From contig DATJSO010000117.1 in NCBI GenBank assembly GCA_035504075.1, positions 1-10,532 of the forward strand: a stretch of 10,532 bases of DNA. Reading direction: 5' to 3'. The notes under the pieces are model-generated. The model was given only the letters and a program-made list of their open reading frames with translations, was not told the DNA's origin and searched no databases. How positions within the stretch are numbered: the first letter of the stretch is position 1; every line of letters starts with the position of its first letter. This document shows positions 5,123 through 10,532 of this stretch, piece by piece. Source of the DNA: DATARH01 sp035504075 (lineage in GTDB: Bacteria; Pseudomonadota; Alphaproteobacteria; ATCC43930; CGMCC-115725). The translations under genes and the position numbers were made by a program.

Positions 5123-7567
5123 ATGCAACCAAACGGCACCCCAATCCCGGCATCGCAGGGGCGTGCGCCGGGCGGCCCCGGCATCCCACCGACCTGGACC
5201 TCGAGCGCCAAGGACATTGTCGGCTGCAGCCTCGGGCCGGCGCGGCTGTGGTTTACGCTCGGCTTCGGAGTCATCAACGAGATCTACTATCCGCGCGTCG
5301 ATATCCCGCAGATCCGCGACCTCGGCTTTATCGTCGCCGGCCGGGACGGGTTTTGGAACGAGGTCAAGCGCAACGAAAATTATACGCTGCGCCTGTTGGC
5401 GCCGGGCGTGCCGGCGGTCGAGATCGTCCACCGCCACGAGCGCTTTACGCTGCGCCTGCGGGTGACGCCCGACCCGCGCCGCGATGTTTTGTGCCTCGAA
5501 TGCCGGCTCGATGCCACCAACGCCGACGACGCACTCGGCCTCTACGTGCTCGTCGCGCCGCATCTCGGCGCCACCGGCTTTGGCAACACGGCGCGGGTCG
5601 AGACGCATTACGGCCACCGCGTCCTGGCCGCCGAGCAGGGGCCGTTCGGCATGGCGCTGGCGGCGGTGGACGAACGCCAGGCGGACGCGCTCGGGCGTGC
5701 GAGCGCCGGTTATGTCGGATCGAGCGACGGCTGGCAGGATTTCGCGCATCACGGCCGAATGACCTGGCAATACGCCGAGGCGGGGCCGGGCAATGTGGCG
5801 CTGATCGGCGAATTGCCGCATCGCACCGTCCTGGCGCTCGGTTTTGGCGGCAACAGCGACTCGGCGGCGACGCTGGCGATCACCAGCCTGCTACAGCCGT
5901 TCGACCAGATCATGCAGCACCAGATCGCCGATTGGGAGGAGTGGCTGGCGCATGCCGGCGACCGCGCCGCCCCGAGCCTCGACCTGCCCGATGCGATCCG
6001 CCGCCAGGCCGCGATTTCCGCCGTTGTGCTGCGCGCTCACCTCGACAAGACTTACCCCGGTGCGATGGTTGCCAGCCTCTCGGTGCCGTGGGGCGACCAC
6101 GGCGACGAGCGTGGCGGCTATCACCTCGTATGGCCGCGCGACCTCGTGCAGTGCGCCAGCGCGCTGTTGGCGTTCGGCGCCGAGCAGGAAGCGCGCGACA
6201 CGCTGCGCTACCTGATCGCAACCCAGACCGAGGACGGCCACTGGCACCAGAACCAGTGGCTCGGCGGCACGCCCTATTGGCAGGGATTTCAGCTCGACGA
6301 AACCGCCTCGCCCGTGCTGCTTGCCGAGATGCTCGAAGACCGCGACGCACTGCGCGGCATCGTCGTCGAACAGATGGTGCGCAGCGCCCTCGGCTACATC
6401 GCCCGCACCGGGCCATCGACCGGGCAGGACCGCTGGGAGGAGAACGAGGGCATCAATGCCTATACGCTGGCGACGGCGATTGCGGCGCTCGTCGCCGGCG
6501 CCGACCTGCTGCCGGCGCGCGAGGCGGAATGGGCCTTGGAACTGGCCGATTTCTGGAACGCCAACATCGAGAACTGGCTGGTGGTCTGCGACACCGAACT
6601 GGCCCGCGAATATGACGTGCCGGGGTATTACGTGCGGGTCGCGCCGCCCGAGATCCTGTCGCAGACGAACGCCAACCACGCGATCGTGCCGATCCGCAAC
6701 CGCATCGACAGCAGCGGGCTGCGCGGCGACGAGCAGATCGGCAACGAATTCATGCATATGGCGCGCTATGGGCTGCGCCGGCCCGACAACCCGTTCATCG
6801 TCGGCTCGCTGAAACTGGCGGACGCCCTGCTGCGCACCGACACGCCGAACGGCCCGGTCTGGCATCGCTATCGCAACGACGGCTACGGCGAGCATGCCGA
6901 CGGCCGCGCCTATGACGGCATCGGCATCGGCCGCGGCTGGCCGCTATTGACCGGCGAGCGCGGCCACTACGCGCTGTGCGCGGGAGAAGACCCATTGCCC
7001 TATCTCGAAGCGATGGCGGCGATGGCGAGCCCCGGCGGCATGATCCCGGAGCAGGTATGGGATGGCGACCCGATCCCCGGCCGCCGGCTCTACCCCGGCC
7101 GTCCGACCGGCTCGGCGATGCCGCTCGCCTGGGCGCATGCCGAATTCGTCAAGCTCCTCGTGTCGCGCCAGATCGGCCACCCGTTCGCCAGGCCGCGGGC
7201 GATTTGGCGGCGCTACCGCGGCCGGCCGATCGTTGCGAGGCATGCCTTCTGGTGGCCGCATGCGCCGATCGCCGTCATGCCGCCCGGGGCGCGGCTGGCC
7301 GTTGCGCTGCCGGCGCCGGGGGTTGTCCATTGGGGCCACGACGGCTGGGCGCAACCCGCCGATGTCGCGACCGCAGACAGCGGCCTCGGTTTCCACGTCG
7401 CCGTGCTCGAGACGCCGCTGCTGCCGAGCGGCAGCCGCATCAATTTTACCTGGCGCGACGGAAAGGACTGGGCGGGGCGCGACGTGAACATAACCATCGC
7501 CGATCCCGACCACGCCGCCGGCCCGGCGAGAGATCATCCGGTGCGCGGCGTGGGCGAAGGGATCTGA
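5123..7567 (+). CDS. GH15 family glucoamylase / alpha-glucan glucohydrolase, probably cytoplasmic
   Basis: This glycoside hydrolase would release beta-D-glucose from the non-reducing ends of alpha-glucans or maltooligosaccharides by inversion. The 814-residue product has an N-terminal beta-sandwich (about 20-275), starting with the family-typical PPTWTSSAKD and FTLGFGVINEIYYPRVD. An (alpha/alpha)6 catalytic barrel follows (about 285-685), then a C-terminal beta-rich domain (about 690-795). Barrel landmarks are VPWGDHGDERGGYHLVWPRD at 321-340 and WQGFQLDE at 386-393. The likely catalytic acid is Glu439 in RWEENEG and the likely base is Glu643 in PEQVWDG; their spacing is similar to that in bacterial glucoamylases and glucodextranases. 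There is no signal peptide, so it probably acts on cytoplasmic glucan. The ATG at 5123 is the only sensible start, because an in-frame TAG lies at 5105-5107. No good ribosome binding site precedes it. Glucodextranase or another alpha-glucosidase specificity remains possible. Confidence 0.93.
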   Translation: MQPNGTPIPASQGRAPGGPGIPPTWTSSAKDIVGCSLGPARLWFTLGFGVINEIYYPRVDIPQIRDLGFIVAGRDGFWNEVKRNENYTLRLLAPGVPAVEIVHRHERFTLRLRVTPDPRRDVLCLECRLDATNADDALGLYVLVAPHLGATGFGNTARVETHYGHRVLAAEQGPFGMALAAVDERQADALGRASAGYVGSSDGWQDFAHHGRMTWQYAEAGPGNVALIGELPHRTVLALGFGGNSDSAATLAITSLLQPFDQIMQHQIADWEEWLAHAGDRAAPSLDLPDAIRRQAAISAVVLRAHLDKTYPGAMVASLSVPWGDHGDERGGYHLVWPRDLVQCASALLAFGAEQEARDTLRYLIATQTEDGHWHQNQWLGGTPYWQGFQLDETASPVLLAEMLEDRDALRGIVVEQMVRSALGYIARTGPSTGQDRWEENEGINAYTLATAIAALVAGADLLPAREAEWALELADFWNANIENWLVVCDTELAREYDVPGYYVRVAPPEILSQTNANHAIVPIRNRIDSSGLRGDEQIGNEFMHMARYGLRRPDNPFIVGSLKLADALLRTDTPNGPVWHRYRNDGYGEHADGRAYDGIGIGRGWPLLTGERGHYALCAGEDPLPYLEAMAAMASPGGMIPEQVWDGDPIPGRRLYPGRPTGSAMPLAWAHAEFVKLLVSRQIGHPFARPRAIWRRYRGRPIVARHAFWWPHAPIAVMPPGARLAVALPAPGVVHWGHDGWAQPADVATADSGLGFHVAVLETPLLPSGSRINFTWRDGKDWAGRDVNITIADPDHAAGPARDHPVRGVGEGI

Positions 7568-7579
7568 TCGCGAACCCTT

Positions 7580-7604
7580 GCGAGACGTGGCGTCCGCGCC
7601 TCGC
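7580..7604. terminator. Imperfect hairpin between convergent genes
   Basis: GCGAG (7580-7584) pairs with CTCGC (7600-7604) around an inner GCG/CGC stem with a TCCG loop and a short one-sided bulge. It lies in the 41-base gap between the glucoamylase stop and the convergent oxidoreductase stop, where a bidirectional terminator would be expected. There is no T tract on either side, so it does not look like a classical intrinsic terminator. Confidence 0.35.
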
Positions 7605-7608
7605 GACG

Positions 7609-9249
7609 TCACAACTCGCCGCGGCTCGCCATCGCCTTGATGCGATCGGCGATGCGGCAGGCATTCGCCTGTATCGTCAGCGACGGGTTGACCGCGCCGG
7701 TCGTCGGAAACAGCGAGCCATCGCACACCCACAAATTCCGGACATCCCAGGTGCGGCCGTCGGGATCGGTGACGCTGTCGCGCGGGTGTGTCCCCATGCG
7801 GCAGGTGCCGGCGAGATGGGCGGTATCCTCTTCGTCCACCCACGATCTGCTGCCGCCCGCCGCAATCAGCACCTCGCTCATCGAGCGGATCGCGTGCTGG
7901 ATCAGTCTTTTGTCATCCTCGCCAAAGGAAAAGATGACGCGCGGGATGCGCAGCCCGTAATCATCGGTTTCGTCGGCCAATTCGACCCGGTTCCGTTCCT
8001 GCGGCAGTACCTCGCCGACGATCTTGAGGCCGGCCTGATGGTTGTATTTCGCCATCTCGTTGCGCAGTTCCATGCCCCAGAGGCCGCGGGTCGGCCCCAT
8101 TTTCTGCGCCCATTCGACCGCCAGCGGCCCTTGGCTCATGAAGACGTAGCCGCCCGGAAAATCCTTGCCGTGGTCCGCGTAATTCCAGTGCTCGGTGATC
8201 GCCAGCGACGGCGGCGCCTTGTACCAGCGGATCTCCTCCGCGAACGTCGCATAGACCGCCTGATTGGATTGACACATGAAATTCTTGCCGACGAGGCCGC
8301 TGCCGTTCGCCAGCCCGTCGGGAAATCTGGCGCATTCGGAGTTGAGCAGCAGACGCGGCGTCTCGATCGCGTAGCCGGCGACGACGACGTTTTTCGCCTT
8401 CTGCCGGCGCCATTTTCCGTCGCGGTGGTAGAGGACGCCGGTTGCCCGTCCGTCATCACCGATTTCGATGCGGCCGACCATTGCCAGGTCGCGGATCTCG
8501 GCGCCGGCCCTGATCGCCCGCGGAATCCAGGTAACCAGCGCACTCTGCTTGGCGTTGGTCGAGCAGCCGAACTTGCAGAAGCCGCGGTAGACGCACGGGT
8601 GCGCCAGGCCGCGCGGCGCCGAGAGCGTCGCGATCGGCGTCATCGCCCACGCGATCCCAAGCGCCTCGCAGCCGCGCGCCAGGACCTGCCCGGCGCCGTT
8701 GATCTCGTGCTGCCGATAGGGGTAGCGCGGCCGCGGCGGACCCCAGGGGTAGTTGACCGGGCCCGCGATCTTCAGCGCATCCTCGACCTCGGCGTAATAG
8801 CGCCACATCACGCTTGGGTCTACCGGCCAGTCGACCCCGTAGCCGAGCTTCGTGCGGGCCTTGAACCGCTCCGGCCGCATGCGCAGCGAGACCATCTGGA
8901 AATGTACGGTGCTGCCGCCGACGGCCTGGCCGCTGTTGTTCGAGCCGAGTTCGACCGGGTCGTCGCCGCCGGTGATGCGCTCGCCGAGCCAGAACAGCTT
9001 TTCCTGCTCGCGCTCGTCCGACGCGAAATCCTCGAGCGGCCGCCAGAACGGCCCGGCGTCGAAGCCGATCACCGAAAACCCGGCCTCGGCCAATCTGCAC
9101 GCGAGCGTACCGCCGCCGGCGCCGGTGCCGATGATCGCGAAATCGACCTCGTCCTCGTCGCGCCGGCAGCACATCGGCAGCCAGCCGCCGCGCCGCAGCG
9201 GGTCGGGGGCACGGCCGGCCGTGGCGCGGATGCCGGGGCTATCGTTCAT
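7609..9249 (-). CDS. FAD-dependent GMC oxidoreductase, gluconate/glucoside dehydrogenase large-subunit type
   Basis: This flavoenzyme would oxidise an alcohol group, probably on a sugar or sugar acid. The 546-residue product has the FAD-binding motif GTGAGGG at 41-47, FDAG at 63-66 at the end of the next strand, and the GMC block SGQAVGGSTVHF at 106-117. The C-terminal active-site region has HLAGTCRMG (His478) and VNPSLTIQANA (Asn521), the expected catalytic pair. A cysteine group C219-x5-C225-x3-C229 (PCVYRGFCKFGC) resembles the cluster region of bacterial FAD-dependent sugar dehydrogenases, where an iron-sulfur centre has been reported. No Tat or Sec signal is visible. I chose the ATG at 9249, which overlaps the end of the subunit-3-like gene by 11 bases; a longer open frame to 9474 is Arg/Cys-rich and not family-like. 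The substrate is unknown: gluconate, glucose or 3-position glucoside oxidation all fit the family. Confidence 0.92.
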   Translation of the reverse strand: MNDSPGIRATAGRAPDPLRRGGWLPMCCRRDEDEVDFAIIGTGAGGGTLACRLAEAGFSVIGFDAGPFWRPLEDFASDEREQEKLFWLGERITGGDDPVELGSNNSGQAVGGSTVHFQMVSLRMRPERFKARTKLGYGVDWPVDPSVMWRYYAEVEDALKIAGPVNYPWGPPRPRYPYRQHEINGAGQVLARGCEALGIAWAMTPIATLSAPRGLAHPCVYRGFCKFGCSTNAKQSALVTWIPRAIRAGAEIRDLAMVGRIEIGDDGRATGVLYHRDGKWRRQKAKNVVVAGYAIETPRLLLNSECARFPDGLANGSGLVGKNFMCQSNQAVYATFAEEIRWYKAPPSLAITEHWNYADHGKDFPGGYVFMSQGPLAVEWAQKMGPTRGLWGMELRNEMAKYNHQAGLKIVGEVLPQERNRVELADETDDYGLRIPRVIFSFGEDDKRLIQHAIRSMSEVLIAAGGSRSWVDEEDTAHLAGTCRMGTHPRDSVTDPDGRTWDVRNLWVCDGSLFPTTGAVNPSLTIQANACRIADRIKAMASRGEL

Positions 9250-9856
9250 AGCGTTCTTCGGCTTCCCAAGGATCGCGGCGGTCGCTGGCGAGGCGAACAT
9301 AGCCGCGCGGCGCCGCCGGGCCGCCGAAGCCGATCTCGCTCCATGCCGCGGGGTGGGCGTAGTAGACGCTGACCGCCTCGCGCAGCAGCACGCTCTTGAA
9401 AAAACGCCTGGCCGGCAGGCCGGCCCATTCAGGACTGCGCACATCGCCGTGCTGGATCGCGCGCAGCGTCGCATCCTGCTGGTTGGCCGGCAGACCGCAA
9501 AATCCCGACCGCCAGCGCAGGTGCGCCTCGTCGTCGATCGCCGCTATTCCCTGTCGCCACGCCTTGCGCTGCGGCGGCATCTCTTCATAGCGATAGCCGC
9601 TGCCGATGTTCCGATGCAGCCGCTCGTCGATGAACGGCACGATCGGCACCGCGTTTTGCGGCCGGTCGGGCTGCGGGATCAGGCGTGCGCAGACGGCGTG
9701 GAGGATCGCCCATTCGCGTTCGGTGAAGAACTGCCGCTCGGGGATCTGATGCAACCGTCTGTCGATGACGGCGCGAGTCTGCTCGTTCCACGACGGCGAG
9801 TGCCGCTTGTCGAGGACATCGTAGCTCGGAAAGCGGCTCTGGAAACGCTCGCTCAT
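9239..9856 (-). CDS. Gluconate 2-dehydrogenase subunit 3 family protein, lacking a Tat signal
   Basis: This is the small partner subunit typical of GMC dehydrogenases of the gluconate 2-dehydrogenase type; in known systems it stabilises the large subunit and often carries it through the Tat pathway. The 205-residue product has the family domain from about 40 (RQFFTEREWAILHAVCARLIP) to about 187. It ends in the characteristic block FFKSVLLREAVSVYYAHP (152-169), then WSEIGFGGPAAPRGYV. The N-terminus (MSERFQSRFPSYDVLDKR) is hydrophilic with no twin-arginine or hydrophobic segment, so this version does not appear to be exported on its own signal. The ATG at 9856 has GGAG 5 bases upstream and overlaps the stop of the preceding membrane-protein gene as ATGA. 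Its own end overlaps the GMC gene by 11 bases. The three genes therefore look tightly coupled. Confidence 0.9.
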   Translation of the reverse strand: MSERFQSRFPSYDVLDKRHSPSWNEQTRAVIDRRLHQIPERQFFTEREWAILHAVCARLIPQPDRPQNAVPIVPFIDERLHRNIGSGYRYEEMPPQRKAWRQGIAAIDDEAHLRWRSGFCGLPANQQDATLRAIQHGDVRSPEWAGLPARRFFKSVLLREAVSVYYAHPAAWSEIGFGGPAAPRGYVRLASDRRDPWEAEERYER

Positions 9857-10532
9857 GCCTGCTCCAAGAGCCGGACGGCGACAAGCCCGGCCAGGGCCAC
9901 GCCGGTGAAGGACGGCGGCGCCGGGATCGGCGGGCCGTTCAGCAGGTTCTGGCTCCAATTGCGCAGGCCGCCCATGTTGCGGCTGACGCCATAGAGGTGG
10001 AAGCCGGCGCCGACGATCCCGGCGAGCGCCGTCAGCCGCAGCAGCAATCGCGCCGTCGACCGCAGCCGCGGCACGCTGATCGCCGCCGCGAGCATCGCCG
10101 CCGCGGCCGGCGGCAACGTCACCGGCACCAGCATGAACGGGTCGTGAAAAGCGCCCCGAAAATGCAGCAGCGCGGCTTCTGCCGTCGTACCGACGAGCGC
10201 AGCGACGGCGCCCGCCCCGATGACGACGCCGGCCGGCCGACCGAACAGGGTCGGCGGCGATCCCTGTTCGGCCTCCGCCACCAGTTGCGTTGCGGCGAGG
10301 CTGCACAAGCCGGAGATCGCAATTGCATTGGGGGCGCCGAGCGGCGCAGCGTAAAAAAAGTTGAGCAGGTTCATGCCGCCGACGCGCTTCAGCACGTTGT
10401 AGAGGTGGAACGACGTACCGACGACGCCGGTCGTCAGCGTCAGGCCCGACAAGAGCAGCCGCCCGGCCCCGGAGACGGCCGGCGTCAGCGTCATATGCAT
10501 GGCATTGGCGAACGCCACGGCCGCGGCCGTCG
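9853..10532 (-). CDS. Polytopic membrane protein built from repeated helical pairs (5' end may lie beyond the window)
   Basis: I do not recognise a named family. At least about 220 residues are present, with around six hydrophobic segments. Counting from the GTG at 10518, residues 20-80 and 159-217 are clearly related: LLLSGLTLTTGVVGTSFHLY (21-40) followed by a GG at 47-48 corresponds to LLLRLTALAGIVGAGFHLY (158-176) followed by a GG at 183-184. Each is followed by a Pro/Ala-rich turn and a second helix. A weaker middle copy (about 98-148) has VGTTAEAALLHF. His38 and His174 fall at the same place in the outer copies; the middle copy has Glu114 there. The start is unresolved: GTG 10518, ATG 10500 and ATG 10494 all lack a ribosome binding site, and the frame stays open with coding-like GC3 to the edge, so the gene probably starts outside. 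It overlaps the subunit-3-like gene by ATGA and is likely a membrane partner of the dehydrogenase. Confidence 0.75.
   Translation of the reverse strand, partial: TAAAVAFANAMHMTLTPAVSGAGRLLLSGLTLTTGVVGTSFHLYNVLKRVGGMNLLNFFYAAPLGAPNAIAISGLCSLAATQLVAEAEQGSPPTLFGRPAGVVIGAGAVAALVGTTAEAALLHFRGAFHDPFMLVPVTLPPAAAAMLAAAISVPRLRSTARLLLRLTALAGIVGAGFHLYGVSRNMGGLRNWSQNLLNGPPIPAPPSFTGVALAGLVAVRLLEQA

Noticed and set aside
5248..6615. A 455-codon frame overlapping the glucoamylase gene on the same strand
   Set aside because: It is Arg-rich, has no motifs, and lies wholly inside a gene with complete catalytic motifs in another frame.
6976..9372. A 798-codon open frame on the plus strand, antisense to the GMC gene and overlapping the end of the glucoamylase gene
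   Set aside because: Composition is Arg/Ala/Asp-rich with no recognisable domain. It lies opposite a well-supported gene, and long antisense frames are common in DNA with very high third-position G+C.
9250..9474. N-terminal extension of the GMC oxidoreductase by 75 codons
   Set aside because: It lies inside the subunit-3-like gene in another frame and is Arg/Cys/Ser-rich, while the family N-terminus fits the ATG at 9249.

Overview
The window is uniformly G+C-rich, by eye about two thirds G+C, with strong G/C preference at third codon positions. Together with the gene content (a Liv-type ABC operon with a Tat-exported binding protein, a gluconate-dehydrogenase-like GMC enzyme, and a proteobacterial type of GH15 glucoamylase) this suggests an alphaproteobacterium, perhaps of the Hyphomicrobiales or Rhodospirillales. 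That assignment is inference. No RNA genes, insertion sequences, CRISPR arrays or phage genes were seen, and it reads as ordinary chromosome.

Layout. (1) Positions 1-3691, minus strand: a tightly spaced five-gene HAAT-family (branched-chain amino acid type) ABC importer operon in the order binding protein, LivG, LivF, LivH, LivM. The gaps are 18, 20, 16 and 8 bases, and livM runs off the left edge. A sigma-70-like promoter lies at 3741-3769, just upstream of the binding protein. (2) Positions 3889-4833, minus strand: a D-2-hydroxyacid dehydrogenase with an intact Arg/Glu/His catalytic set. It lies upstream of the importer and in the same direction. (3) Positions 4834-5122: a divergent control region with two inverted repeats close to the next gene. 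(4) Positions 5123-7567, plus strand: a long, signal-less GH15 glucoamylase whose only possible start has no good ribosome binding site. (5) Positions 7609-10532, minus strand, convergent with the glucoamylase: three translationally overlapping genes for a repeat-built polytopic membrane protein, a gluconate 2-dehydrogenase subunit-3-like protein, and an FAD-dependent GMC oxidoreductase.

How the parts may work together. The importer is a self-contained uptake system for an unknown small organic solute. The hydroxyacid dehydrogenase could process that solute or an unrelated one. The GH15 enzyme releases glucose from alpha-glucans in the cytoplasm. The three-gene oxidoreductase unit is the least ordinary part. 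It resembles membrane-bound gluconate/glucoside dehydrogenases, but neither soluble subunit has a Tat signal and no cytochrome c gene follows. Instead it is coupled to a membrane protein built from repeated helical pairs with a conserved intramembrane-type histidine motif, which could be its anchor and electron acceptor. This is inference.
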